Part shown: positions 54,653-63,788 of the stretch, piece by piece
Layout: each line of letters begins with the position of its first letter
Numbering within the stretch: position 1 is the first letter of the stretch
DNA from: an uncultured Emticicia sp.
GTDB lineage: Bacteria > Bacteroidota > Bacteroidia > Cytophagales > Spirosomataceae
Direction of reading: 5' to 3'
Assembly: GCF_937903345.1 (NCBI RefSeq)
Contig: NZ_CALCZQ010000030.1
Coordinates: 310,001-374,000, forward strand
Length of the DNA: 64,000 nucleotides
Program-made: the position numbers and the translations under genes
Notes under the pieces: model-generated
The model's input: only the letters and a program-made list of their open reading frames with translations
What the model was told of the DNA's origin: nothing
Databases searched by the model: none

Positions 54653-55762
54653 TTATTTTAAAAAATTATTTGCCTCAATGATCGTCGATTTATAATCGGC
54701 ATATTCTAAGCATTTACGATAAAGCTCTTCGGCACGTTTATCATTGCCAGAGCGTATCGAAATTCGAGCCAAACCGGCGTAAGCCATCGCAAAGTAATCA
54801 TTAGTATATCGGTCGTTTGGCTGAATTTTTAAAACATTTAAGTATTGTTCGACTGCGGTTTTATCATTTTTCTTAAATTTTTCATAGATTAGTCCCTCAA
54901 ACAAATTTCCCGCCAAAAGATAAACTTTATCATTGGTACGTTTTAATTGTTGAATAATTGGCAAAGCATCATCAATTTTTCCGTTCATAATCAGACTTTC
55001 TGTATGACGCATGGTATAAATTAAATTATTTGGGTATCGCTCGTGTAGCCAATTTGAATAAACTAGGGCTTTTGGATAATTTGATTCATATTTTAGACAA
55101 ACGTTCATCAAATAGAATGCCGCCTCAATGCGAGAAAAAACAGATTTTTGTACGGCTTGCTCGAGTTGTTGGATGCCAAGTTTTTTATTGCCATTTTCGA
55201 AGAATAGCATGACTGGTTTAACTATAGGGTGGGTTTCGGGGTATTGAGTGCGATAAAAATTATACAAACCTGAAGTAAACAAAAATTCTGGATTCTTTTC
55301 AGTCAATTGTTTGCCATCTTTAAGGTAACCATAGGCTTTTCGGGCTTCATATGCGGCTTTTACATACTCTTTATTGTAGTTAAGTACCAACGCTGTATAT
55401 CCATGCGATGCTGTAAGAAAGAAAATAGCTTCGGCTTTTTTGCTCGGATCCCGCAATATAGATTCGGCAGATAAAATACATTTTTCGAGCAATGAAAGAT
55501 ATTGAGCTAATGCTTTGGGGTTTTGCTCAAGAGGCAGATTTTGCCACTGAACCTGTAATGCACTCAGTAATGGAGTGACTGGATGTTTAGGATATTTCGC
55601 TTTTATATTTTGAAAATAGGTGTCGGCTTCTTTGAACTCATAATTATATAGTTTGTCTAAACCTTTGATAATGAATTGTTTAGAATCATTGTCGTTTAAA
55701 AGTTGTGCAAATGATGAGGCTGAAAAGCACAAAAAAAGTAAAAGCCCAAAAGAATGTTTCAT
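54653..55762 (-). CDS. TPR-like protein, exported
   Basis: A 369-residue protein with a signal peptide (MKHSFGLLLFLCFSASSFAQ). The rest is all helical with repeated TPR-like pairs: YNYEFKEADTYFQNIKAKYP, YNKEYVKAAYEARKAYGYLK, ESNYPKALVYSNWLHERYPN and GNDKRAEELYRKCLEYA. TPR arrays bind other proteins. No operon partner is obvious: the sortilin-like gene follows 89 bp downstream on the same strand. Confidence 0.8.
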   Translation of the reverse strand: MKHSFGLLLFLCFSASSFAQLLNDNDSKQFIIKGLDKLYNYEFKEADTYFQNIKAKYPKHPVTPLLSALQVQWQNLPLEQNPKALAQYLSLLEKCILSAESILRDPSKKAEAIFFLTASHGYTALVLNYNKEYVKAAYEARKAYGYLKDGKQLTEKNPEFLFTSGLYNFYRTQYPETHPIVKPVMLFFENGNKKLGIQQLEQAVQKSVFSRIEAAFYLMNVCLKYESNYPKALVYSNWLHERYPNNLIYTMRHTESLIMNGKIDDALPIIQQLKRTNDKVYLLAGNLFEGLIYEKFKKNDKTAVEQYLNVLKIQPNDRYTNDYFAMAYAGLARISIRSGNDKRAEELYRKCLEYADYKSTIIEANNFLK

Positions 55763-55801
55763 GAAATTGAATTAGTATTTCTTTATAAACGAATAAAATG
55801 C

Positions 55802-55831
55802 AAAAAAGCCTCCAGTTTAGGAGGCTTTTTT
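55802..55831 (-). terminator. Terminator of the collagen-like gene
   Basis: AAAAAGCCTCC pairs with GGAGGCTTTTT around a 6-base loop, 35 bp after the stop on the minus strand, with T-runs on both sides. Strong, probably bidirectional. Confidence 0.9.
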
Positions 55832-55865
55832 GATTCGTAACTTACTATTAGTGTGATAATAACGA

Positions 55866-56492
55866 TTAGTACTTGTGTTCTTGTAAGTAAGTCATTACGG
55901 CGTCACGGCTTCTAAGGTTAACACCTTCATTTTGCATAGCTTGTCCAACTGTTTTCTCAACTGTTACATAAGAAAAAGTAAGGTCAGTTTGAGGTGCATA
56001 AGTTTTTATTCCGCCAATAGCTGCAGTTTGTGAACTATAGTAGAATGTTACTTTACCTGTTTCATAGCCAAAGTTTACTTGCTCAGTTGCACCGTCTGTT
56101 TCTTTGATGATTACACGTGGTAAAGCAACAAATTGAGTACCGACTTTAACATAAGCGATAACAAACATTGTAGCTTTTACGTTTGCATCTGTAAGTGAAA
56201 ATGCACCTGTTTTACCAGTAGCACCTGTACCAATACCAGCAGCATCAACTGTTTTCCAGTCTGCTACTTTTACAATTACTTCTGCACCTTTAACATTGGC
56301 GTTACCATTTGTACCGTTAGTACCATTTGTGCCATTTGTACCATTTGTACCGTTAGTACCATTTGCACCAGCAGCTCCAACTGGCCCTTGAGCACCAGCA
56401 GGACCTTGAGGGCCTTGATCGCCTCTGCATGACCATAAAGCAACAGATAATGTCAACGAAACTAGTGAAAGTACTCTATAAAATTTGTTCAT
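55866..56492 (-). CDS. Collagen-like repeat lipoprotein
   Basis: A 208-residue lipoprotein (Cys22 in ALWSC). Residues 24-65 form 14 Gly-X-Y triplets, first GDQGPQGPAGAQGPVGAAGA and then six copies of GTN. The rest (66-208) is a beta-rich domain with VKGAEVIVKVADWKTVDAAG and a short LQEHKY end. Gly-X-Y runs of this length can form a short triple helix. Likely at the outer membrane or surface. Six near-identical 9-bp units (56307-56360) might vary in number between strains. No function known. Confidence 0.85.
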   Translation of the reverse strand: MNKFYRVLSLVSLTLSVALWSCRGDQGPQGPAGAQGPVGAAGANGTNGTNGTNGTNGTNGTNGNANVKGAEVIVKVADWKTVDAAGIGTGATGKTGAFSLTDANVKATMFVIAYVKVGTQFVALPRVIIKETDGATEQVNFGYETGKVTFYYSSQTAAIGGIKTYAPQTDLTFSYVTVEKTVGQAMQNEGVNLRSRDAVMTYLQEHKY

Positions 56493-56722
56493 GATTTGAT
56501 GGGTTTTGATTTTTTGGCTTCAGTTACGTAGCAATATTATTGAAATTTGTTCAACTTTGCAAATACAAATATCGCTTTATTTATTTTACGGCAAAATATT
56601 TTTTCAAAATAAATAAATTTATTGGCTTTTTAAATCATTATTGATCAATAAATATAATTAATTTTATCGAAAATCTATCAAAAATACACAATTAAAACCC
56701 AAACATCAGAAATATTAATTTT

Positions 56723-57196
56723 ATGCAAAATTTAGATTGTCTCAATCAAGTTGCGGAGTTTCATCGAACTTTTAAGCATCCAATTTTAGATTTTCCCCAG
56801 ATTCCATCAAAGCAACGCTGTGACCTTCGTGTGTCTCTAATAGCCGAAGAATTAACAGAACTTCAAGATGCAATAGATGATAATAATATTGTTGAAATCG
56901 CCGACGCTTTAGCCGATATTCAATATGTTTTGGCAGGTGCGATTTTGGAGTTTGGCTTGGGAGAAAAATTCAGAAGTTTATTCGATGAAGTACAACGCTC
57001 AAATATGAGTAAAGCATGTAACTCAGTTGAAGAAGCAGAGGCCACAATAAAACATTACGCCGAGAAAGGAACGGAATCTTATTTTAAGGAAATTGAAGGA
57101 AAATTTTTGGTATACAGAAAGGGTGATGATAAGACCTTGAAAAATATCAATTACTCGCCTGCTGATTTAAAAGGTATTTTGGCTCACGACCAATAA
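56723..57196 (+). CDS. MazG-like nucleotide pyrophosphohydrolase
   Basis: A 157-residue all-helical NTP pyrophosphohydrolase of the MazG/phosphoribosyl-ATP pyrophosphohydrolase superfamily. The metal-binding pattern is LIAEELTELQDAIDD (ExxE) and EIADALADIQYVLAG (ExxD). Such enzymes clear non-canonical or excess nucleotides. No histidine genes are nearby, so HisE is unlikely. It is 49 bp from pepT on the same strand. Confidence 0.85.
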   Translation: MQNLDCLNQVAEFHRTFKHPILDFPQIPSKQRCDLRVSLIAEELTELQDAIDDNNIVEIADALADIQYVLAGAILEFGLGEKFRSLFDEVQRSNMSKACNSVEEAEATIKHYAEKGTESYFKEIEGKFLVYRKGDDKTLKNINYSPADLKGILAHDQ

Positions 57197-57245
57197 CGTG
57201 GATGTTTTATGTCATCTAATAAATAATTACGCGATAATAGTATAA

Positions 57246-58511
57246 ATGAAAAGAATCCAAAACTTCCCTTTAGGGGTTATTTGCGGTGCAGCTTCACGCT
57301 TCCTTAAATATGTTAAAATTGATACGCAATCTGATCCAAACTCAAAATCAAATCCTTCGACTGAAAAGCAGAAGGATTTGAGCCTTTTATTGGTGCATGA
57401 ATTATTGGATTTAGGTATAACTGATGCTCATCTTGATGAATGGGGATATGTTTATGCTACGATTCCGAGCAATTCAGATAAGCATGTGCCAACGATTTGT
57501 TTCTGTTCGCATGTTGACACCTCACCTGATTGTAGTGGAGTAGGAGTGAAGCCAATTATTCATTTTAATTGGGATGGAACAGATATAGTTTTACCCGATG
57601 ACACTACGCAAGTAATCAAGGTTTCGGAGCATCCTGATTTGTTGAAGCAAATCAATAACGATATTATTACCGCAAGTGGTACGACACTATTGGGTGCAGA
57701 TAATAAAGCGGGAGTAGCTGAAATAATGGCAGCGATGGAATATTTGATGCAAAACCCAACATTGAAGCACGGAAAAATAAAGATTTTGTTTACACCCGAT
57801 GAAGAAGTAGGGCGAGGAACTGAAAAAGTGGATATGGTAAAACTTGGAGCAGATTTTGGCTACACTATCGATGGTGAAAGTCTTGGAACACTCGAAGATG
57901 AAACTTTTTCGGCTGATACTGTGGTCTTGACGATTCATGGAGTAAGTACACATCCAGGTTTTGCGAAAGGTAAGCTCGAAAATGCTATTAAAATTGCGGG
58001 TGATATTTTAACTGCTTTACCAAAAGACTCACTTTCTCCCGAAACCACTGAGGGAATGGAAGGGTTCATTCATCCGACCCAAATATCAGGAATTCAAGAA
58101 TCGGTAAAACTTGATTTTATTATCCGTGATTTTACGGTAGCTGGGTTGCAAGAAAAAGAAGTTTATTTACAAAATGTTGTAAATCAAGTTATCATCAACT
58201 ATCCTAACTCAACAGTAGATTTCAAGGTAGTTGAGCAGTATCGTAATATGAAAGAAGTTTTGGTCAATCATCCGCAAGTGGTTGCATATGCTTTGGAAGC
58301 TATCGAACAAGCCGGCTTGAAGGCAGAAAAACGAAGTATCAGAGGTGGAACTGATGGTTCGAGGTTATCATTCATGGGGTTGCCTTGCCCGAATATTTTT
58401 GCGGGCGAACACGCTTTTCATTCAAAACTAGAGTGGGTTTCGGTGCAAGATATGGAAAAAGCTACCCAAGTAATTATTAACTTAGTGCAAATTTGGGAAG
58501 AGCGTTCTTAA
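57246..58511 (+). CDS. pepT: Peptidase T
   Basis: A 421-residue tripeptidase (M20B) that removes the N-terminal residue from tripeptides in the cytoplasm. Zinc ligands: His89 (CSHVDTSPD, with Asp91 beside it), Asp152 (GADNKAG), Glu186-Glu187 (PDEEVGRG), Asp209 (IDGESLG) and a C-terminal histidine (GEHAFHSKLEW). Full length. The N-terminus carries a 14-residue extension (MKRIQNFPLGVICGAA) before the usual SRFLKYVKIDTQSDPNS. Confidence 0.95.
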   Translation: MKRIQNFPLGVICGAASRFLKYVKIDTQSDPNSKSNPSTEKQKDLSLLLVHELLDLGITDAHLDEWGYVYATIPSNSDKHVPTICFCSHVDTSPDCSGVGVKPIIHFNWDGTDIVLPDDTTQVIKVSEHPDLLKQINNDIITASGTTLLGADNKAGVAEIMAAMEYLMQNPTLKHGKIKILFTPDEEVGRGTEKVDMVKLGADFGYTIDGESLGTLEDETFSADTVVLTIHGVSTHPGFAKGKLENAIKIAGDILTALPKDSLSPETTEGMEGFIHPTQISGIQESVKLDFIIRDFTVAGLQEKEVYLQNVVNQVIINYPNSTVDFKVVEQYRNMKEVLVNHPQVVAYALEAIEQAGLKAEKRSIRGGTDGSRLSFMGLPCPNIFAGEHAFHSKLEWVSVQDMEKATQVIINLVQIWEERS

Positions 58512-58614
58512 TTCATAAAATTCTGTGTCATGCTGACCTAAATAAGAATTCAGTATTAGAAGTTTTTTATTTATGGTTATTTGACAATTTTTGCTATTCC
58601 AATGATATTGTGTT

Positions 58615-58642
58615 GTAGAGGCAAGGCATGCCTTGTCTCTAC
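58615..58642. repeat. Palindromic repeat
   Basis: A 28-bp palindrome with one mismatch (GTAGAGGCAAGGCATG and its near-complement). Palindromes of this GTAGAG..CTCTAC type occur as dispersed repeats in several bacterial groups. It lies between pepT and the alpha/beta hydrolase gene and might also terminate transcription. Confidence 0.7.
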
Positions 58643-58690
58643 TAATGATAATCGTGATTTATTTATTCTCCAGTATATTACTAAAGAATC

Positions 58691-59650
58691 TTATCTCTTC
58701 AAAAAATCCTTCACTACTGCTACAGTTTTCGCAGCATCCTCTTCCATTGGCGTATGCCCTAAGTTCTTAAAAACTACCAAGGTATCGTTCGGCAAATCTG
58801 CGTGAAATTTTTCGCCTACTTCAAGCGGAATCAGGAAGTCTTTATCGCCCCAAATAATGAGAGTAGGCATTAATAAATCCTTTATTTGGGAAGTTTTGAC
58901 ATTTAGAATGCCTTTGTTTCTAAACTCCGACATTCTATCAATAAATGCTTGGCGATTGCCTTCTCGTAGGGATAATTCAAAATATCGGTCAACTAAAGTT
59001 TCAGTTACTTTGCTTTTATCAGCATAGACATTTTCTATACTTTTTTGTACAATAGAGCGAGGTGTAACGTATTTAAACAAATTCTTGATTACCGGCCAAC
59101 CTGCTACTTGAAAGGCAATCGGCACCGATTTCGACTTCATGGCGTAGCCACCAGCATCGACCAAAATCATTTTTGAAACTTTTTCGGGGTATTTTACCGC
59201 ATAATTCCACGCTATCGAGCCTCCAAGTGAGTTTCCCGAAATGATACATTGCTTTACTCCAAGTTTTGTTAAAAAATCGTTGATGAAGGTTGCATAAAAT
59301 TCTTGTGAGTAATCACTTGTTGGGTTTGGGCCAGTTAGACCATAGGCAGGCAAATCTAATCGGATAATTTTTCGTTCAGATTTTAGAGCATTTACCCAAC
59401 CATCCCATGTATGTAGGCTCGCACCTGTTCCGTGTAAGAGCACAATAGGAATGCTATCTTGAGCCCAACCTTCTACACGATAATGTACCGACATACCATC
59501 GACTTCAATAAATTTTGAATCAGAATTAGTATATTTCTCTTTTAGTTTCTCAAGAGGAATATCACTTTTCCAATATAAGGCGGACAAGCCGACGATTGTT
59601 GTGATAATTAATATAAAAAGGATTTTCAAGGCTTTTATTAGCAGTTTCAT
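58691..59650 (-). CDS. Alpha/beta hydrolase
   Basis: A 319-residue enzyme with an N-terminal membrane anchor (residues 8-27, ILFILIITTIVGLSALYW) and the alpha/beta fold. HGTGASLHTWDGWVNAL is the oxyanion region, GNSLGGSIAW holds the catalytic serine, DLLMPTLIIWGDKDFLIP holds the aspartate, and LGHTPMEE holds the histidine. Substrate unknown; it could be an esterase or a hydrolase of small acyl compounds. Divergent from the acyl-CoA ligase with an approximately 120-bp gap. Confidence 0.88.
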   Translation of the reverse strand: MKLLIKALKILFILIITTIVGLSALYWKSDIPLEKLKEKYTNSDSKFIEVDGMSVHYRVEGWAQDSIPIVLLHGTGASLHTWDGWVNALKSERKIIRLDLPAYGLTGPNPTSDYSQEFYATFINDFLTKLGVKQCIISGNSLGGSIAWNYAVKYPEKVSKMILVDAGGYAMKSKSVPIAFQVAGWPVIKNLFKYVTPRSIVQKSIENVYADKSKVTETLVDRYFELSLREGNRQAFIDRMSEFRNKGILNVKTSQIKDLLMPTLIIWGDKDFLIPLEVGEKFHADLPNDTLVVFKNLGHTPMEEDAAKTVAVVKDFLKR

Positions 59651-59770
59651 TTGATGAATGTTTTTTTTAAATTTTTATAAGTCAAATCTAATATCTTTTC
59701 CTTTAAAATTTTAAGTTATTTCATTAATTTGTGCAAATTTGTGAATAGAATAAAACCCACTAATATAACT

Positions 59771-61432
59771 ATGGAAATTTCACCTAATAAAACGCTATTA
59801 GATTATTTTTATCATTGGGAGGCCACAACTCCTAATAAAATTTACTTGCGTCAACCTTTTGATGATGATTTTGTTGATTATACTTACGAAGAAGTTGGTC
59901 AACAAGCACGAAGTTTGGCCGCTTATCTGAAATCACTGAATCTTCCAGCCAAAAGCAATATAGGTTTAGTATCAAAAAACTGTGCTGAATGGCTTATTGC
60001 TGATTTTGCAATTATGATGGCGGGTCATATTTCAGTGCCTTTTTATGCTACTTTAACCGATGCTCAAATCAATCAAGTACTAACCCATAGTGCTTGTGAA
60101 GTGCTTTTTGTGGGAAAATTAGATGATTGGACAGACATGAAATCGGGTATTCCTGAAAACGTAAAGTGCATTTCGTTTCCTACTTACAATCCTGATGCTT
60201 CGCATGTACAATGGAATGATATTTTGGCAAATTACGTACCAATGGCAGAGAATTTTATGCCAAATTTGGAAGATATTTTTACGATCATTTATACTTCTGG
60301 TACCACGGGCAACCCAAAAGGTGTGATGTTGAAATATGGTGCTATGGCAAGCGTGATTTACCACACTTGTGATATTGCAAAACTTCACACCCAAAATGCT
60401 CGTTTTTTCTCATACTTACCACTTTGCCATATTGCCGAACGAAATATTATTGAAGCTGCAGCAATCACGATGGGTGCAACGATTTATTTTGCCGAAACCC
60501 TCGAAAGTTTTGCAAAAAACTTGGCTGCAGCCGAACCAACGCATTTCTTGGCCGTTCCTCGAATCTGGACAAAGTTTCAGTTGGGAATTTTGGGGAAAAT
60601 GCCCGAAAAGAAACTCAATACTCTATTGAAAATTCCGATTTTGAATAATATAGTAAAGAAGAAAATCAGAAAAGGCTTAGGTTTAGATAAAGCGATTGTC
60701 ATTTTGACTGGTGCCGCACCGATGCCAAATAGTTTGATTGTTTGGTTTAGAAAATTGGGCATAATTATTCAAGAAGCCTATGGAATGACCGAAAATGTAG
60801 GGGCAGTTTGTATGATGCCAAAAGAGCAAGTCAAAGATGGAACAGTCGGGAAAATTTACCCAGGTATGGAGGTGAAAATTGCCGAAGGTTCGGGTGAAAT
60901 TTTAACCCGCTCAAATTGGAATATGGATGGCTATTATAAAGAACCAGTCCTAACTGCCGAAACAATTGATTCTGATAATTGGATTCATACTGGTGATGTA
61001 GGAGAATTAGATGCTGAAAATTATCTAAAAATTACGGGACGGGTGAAAGAAATGTATAAGACCTCAAAAGGAGAGTATGTTGCTCCGTCACAAATCGAAT
61101 TTAATTTTGCCGATAATAATTTTATTGAACAAATATGTGTAGTGGGTAATCATTTACCACAACCAATCGGACTTATAGTGCTGTCAGATTTAGGTAAAGC
61201 GACTGATAAACAGGTAGTTAGAGAAAGTTTGGGAACAACTCTACAATTGGTAAATCCAAAATTAAAAAGTTACGAACGTGTACAAAAATTGGTAGTTTTA
61301 CGCGAAGCTTGGACAGTAGAAAATAATAAAATGACACCAACCCTAAAAATTAAGCGGAATATTATAGAAACAGAGTTTGCCTCAAAAGTTGATGCGTGGT
61401 ACAACAAATCGGAAGTGGTAATCTTTGAATAA
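59771..61432 (+). CDS. AMP-dependent acyl-CoA ligase
   Basis: A 553-residue ANL-family enzyme that activates fatty acids to acyl-CoA through an acyl-adenylate. The start at 59771 (MEISPNKTLLDYFYHWE) is preferred over 59729, which only adds 14 residues. The P-loop-like AMP motif is YTSGTTGNPKGVMLKYG, with EAYGMTENVG and the hinge TGRVKEMYKTSKGEYVAP (Lys, Gly). The C-terminal catalytic lysine region is MTPTLKIKRNIIE. This is a long-chain type (FadD-like). Divergent from the alpha/beta hydrolase. Confidence 0.93.
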   Translation: MEISPNKTLLDYFYHWEATTPNKIYLRQPFDDDFVDYTYEEVGQQARSLAAYLKSLNLPAKSNIGLVSKNCAEWLIADFAIMMAGHISVPFYATLTDAQINQVLTHSACEVLFVGKLDDWTDMKSGIPENVKCISFPTYNPDASHVQWNDILANYVPMAENFMPNLEDIFTIIYTSGTTGNPKGVMLKYGAMASVIYHTCDIAKLHTQNARFFSYLPLCHIAERNIIEAAAITMGATIYFAETLESFAKNLAAAEPTHFLAVPRIWTKFQLGILGKMPEKKLNTLLKIPILNNIVKKKIRKGLGLDKAIVILTGAAPMPNSLIVWFRKLGIIIQEAYGMTENVGAVCMMPKEQVKDGTVGKIYPGMEVKIAEGSGEILTRSNWNMDGYYKEPVLTAETIDSDNWIHTGDVGELDAENYLKITGRVKEMYKTSKGEYVAPSQIEFNFADNNFIEQICVVGNHLPQPIGLIVLSDLGKATDKQVVRESLGTTLQLVNPKLKSYERVQKLVVLREAWTVENNKMTPTLKIKRNIIETEFASKVDAWYNKSEVVIFE

Positions 61433-61460
61433 TTCTGGCGGTGCCGCCAAGACAACTTTG

Positions 61461-61517
61461 AGTTCTGAGTTGAGAGTATTAAAAAAACTCAGAACTCAGA
61501 ACTCTCAATTCAGAACT
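61461..61517. terminator. Hairpin between convergent genes, with short tandem repeats
   Basis: A 17-bp stem with one mismatch (AGTTCTGAGTTGAGAGT and its near-complement at 61501-61517) and a 23-base loop that holds 7-base units of the CTCAGAA type. The right arm overlaps the stop codon of the DPP IV gene. Probably serves both genes as a terminator. Confidence 0.6.
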
Positions 61518-63669
61518 ATTTAAGAAGTCCCTCTGGAATCGGTTTTTCTAATAAATGCTTGTAAATAAACTGCGTTTTAAGATTATCGAAATGAACTCCT
61601 TTATTACCTCCCCAACCATGACGGCCATTCGGGTAAATCATAAACTCAAAATTCTTCTTTTCATCTTGCAATTTGCTAATTAATTGAATGCTATTTTGCA
61701 TGTGAACGTTGTCATCCATTGTGCCGTGAACAATCTGCAAAACTCCTTTTAGTTTGCTGGTGTGTGTCAGAACATTGGCTGATTTATAACCTGCTGGATT
61801 TTCGGCTGGCGTGTCCATATACCTTTCAGTGTAGGCACTGTCATACAAACTCCAATCTACTACGCTTCCGCCTGCCATTCCGTGGGTAAATACATCACTT
61901 CCGTAGGTCAAAGCGTAGCAACTCATATAACCGCCATAGCTAAAGCCTGTAATACAGATTTTTGTTGGGTCGGCTATTCCTTTGTCTATCAATGATTTAA
62001 CGAGCGTTTTATAGTCTTGCATTTCCCAGTAACCTAAATTGCGGTGCATATATGCCACACCTTCTTTACCGAAATGACCGCTTGCACGGTGGTCGAGAGC
62101 CACCTGAATGATTCCTTCTTTGGCGTACCATTGTTGGCGAGCCGACCAAGTCCATTGGTCATAAACAGTACCAGCATCTGGGCCTCCATAAATACTCACC
62201 AAAACAGGATATTTTTTTCCAGCCACCATATGCTGTGGGTAAGTGATGGTCATCGGCAAATCGTACATTCCATCATCACTTTTTACTCTTAAAAGTTCGG
62301 TTTTGGCCAAATTATAATTTTCCATTTCTACACCTTTGATACTGCCCAATTCCCGAAGTATTTTACCTTCATTATCAACAATTGCCATGCTTGTAGGCGT
62401 ATTAATATTTGAGTAGGTTGTAATAAAATATTTCAGATTTGGCGAAGCATTGATATTTCGGTTGTTAAATGCACCAAAAGTCAGGCGTTTGAGACCTTTT
62501 CCATCAAAACCAACTTTGTACAGGTCGAAACGAGCTGTGCTTTCGATACCACGAGCATAGAAATAAACTACACGATTTTTTTGGTCGATGCCTTCAACGT
62601 TTTTTACGGTATATTTTCCATCAGTGATATTATTGATGAATTTGCCGTTAATGTCATACAAATACAATTGTTTCCAACCCGTTTTATCGCTGATTATCAT
62701 CATTTCTTTACCTCCGTCCATAATCGTTAGGCGTTCGTCAGCTTCATCAATTCCAATCCACGATTTTTGAGTTTCGTTATAAATTTCTTTTTTACTACCA
62801 TCTTTTGGCGAAACATTATAGAGTTTGAGATTATCATTGCCGCGGTTAATCCACTGAAGCATTAAACCACTTCCATCTGGCAACCATGTCGGCCAACCAA
62901 AATATTGCTCGTCTTTCTCATTAAAAGCTGCCCAAATAGTTTTTCCACCAGTTGGCGAAACAAAACCAACTTTTGCTTCCGGATTTGGGTCTCCACTTTT
63001 TGGGTAGCGAGTTTCTTCGATAAAACCGTGTTGACCTTCGCTACTATAAAGTGGAAACATCATTGTTTTTGACTCATCAAAACGCATATAAGCAATTTTC
63101 TTACTATCGGGGCTCCACCAAAACGCACGAAAACGAGTCGGACGACCGAAGATTTCTTCCCAATACACCCATGTGGCGTAGCCATTCAGGGTAGTTTTAG
63201 TGCCATCGCTTGTGAGTTTTATTTCTTTCTTAGTTTTGAAATCATACGAATAAAGGTTGTTTTCTTTCGTGTAAGCAATGTAGTTGCTATCGGGAGAAAA
63301 CATAGCGTTTTTTTCTTCCGCAGCATCGTCGGTTAATTGCGTTTCCGAATCATCGCTTTTCAAAAAAAGGTTACTATTTTTACTGATAATGGTTTTTGTA
63401 GGCTTTGCTTTTGGGTGGAGGATTTCATCGCTTGCTTCGGTCGTTTTTCCGGTGCTGACTTCCAAAATCATTGATTTTGCTTCTGCATCAGGCGTGGTTT
63501 TTTGAGAGATTAATAATCGCTCATCGTCAAGCCAGCGTTGAATTACAGGTAAGGTTTGGATAAAATTTTTGGGTGTTTTGCCCGTCATTAATTCTTTTTC
63601 GTCAAAATCCTTCTTTTGAGCAAAAACTGCTGTACTGGCAAGGCAGAGAAGCAATAGAGTTTTTTTCAT
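61516..63669 (-). CDS. Dipeptidyl peptidase IV-type S9 peptidase
   Basis: A 717-residue exported serine peptidase. Signal peptide at 1-18 (MKKTLLLLCLASTAVFAQ). An eight-bladed-like propeller (SPDSNYIAYTKENNL, WVYWEEIFGRPTRF) precedes the hydrolase domain. GFSYGGYMS contains the catalytic serine, TMDDNVHMQN the aspartate, and GRHGWGG the histidine. YWEEIFGR is a double-Glu motif like the one DPP IV uses to hold a free N-terminus. It cleaves X-Pro or X-Ala dipeptides from oligopeptides, probably in the periplasm. Confidence 0.93.
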   Translation of the reverse strand: MKKTLLLLCLASTAVFAQKKDFDEKELMTGKTPKNFIQTLPVIQRWLDDERLLISQKTTPDAEAKSMILEVSTGKTTEASDEILHPKAKPTKTIISKNSNLFLKSDDSETQLTDDAAEEKNAMFSPDSNYIAYTKENNLYSYDFKTKKEIKLTSDGTKTTLNGYATWVYWEEIFGRPTRFRAFWWSPDSKKIAYMRFDESKTMMFPLYSSEGQHGFIEETRYPKSGDPNPEAKVGFVSPTGGKTIWAAFNEKDEQYFGWPTWLPDGSGLMLQWINRGNDNLKLYNVSPKDGSKKEIYNETQKSWIGIDEADERLTIMDGGKEMMIISDKTGWKQLYLYDINGKFINNITDGKYTVKNVEGIDQKNRVVYFYARGIESTARFDLYKVGFDGKGLKRLTFGAFNNRNINASPNLKYFITTYSNINTPTSMAIVDNEGKILRELGSIKGVEMENYNLAKTELLRVKSDDGMYDLPMTITYPQHMVAGKKYPVLVSIYGGPDAGTVYDQWTWSARQQWYAKEGIIQVALDHRASGHFGKEGVAYMHRNLGYWEMQDYKTLVKSLIDKGIADPTKICITGFSYGGYMSCYALTYGSDVFTHGMAGGSVVDWSLYDSAYTERYMDTPAENPAGYKSANVLTHTSKLKGVLQIVHGTMDDNVHMQNSIQLISKLQDEKKNFEFMIYPNGRHGWGGNKGVHFDNLKTQFIYKHLLEKPIPEGLLK

Positions 63670-63730
63670 GTTTAATAGTTTGAAGATTATAATCGGGCGT
63701 AAAAATAGTGAAAATGTTCAATATATCTTT

Positions 63731-63788
63731 AATCCTGTCAATCCATGGCGTAGGGTTTGCAAACCCTACGCTATGGATTGACAGGATT
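63731..63788. repeat. 58-bp near-perfect palindrome
   Basis: Two 29-base arms with only one G-T mismatch and no loop, centred at 63759/63760 on GTTTGCAAAC. In RNA the mismatch would be a G-U pair, so the hairpin is perfect. It contains the final codons and stop of the transposase remnant on the minus strand. Confidence 0.9.
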
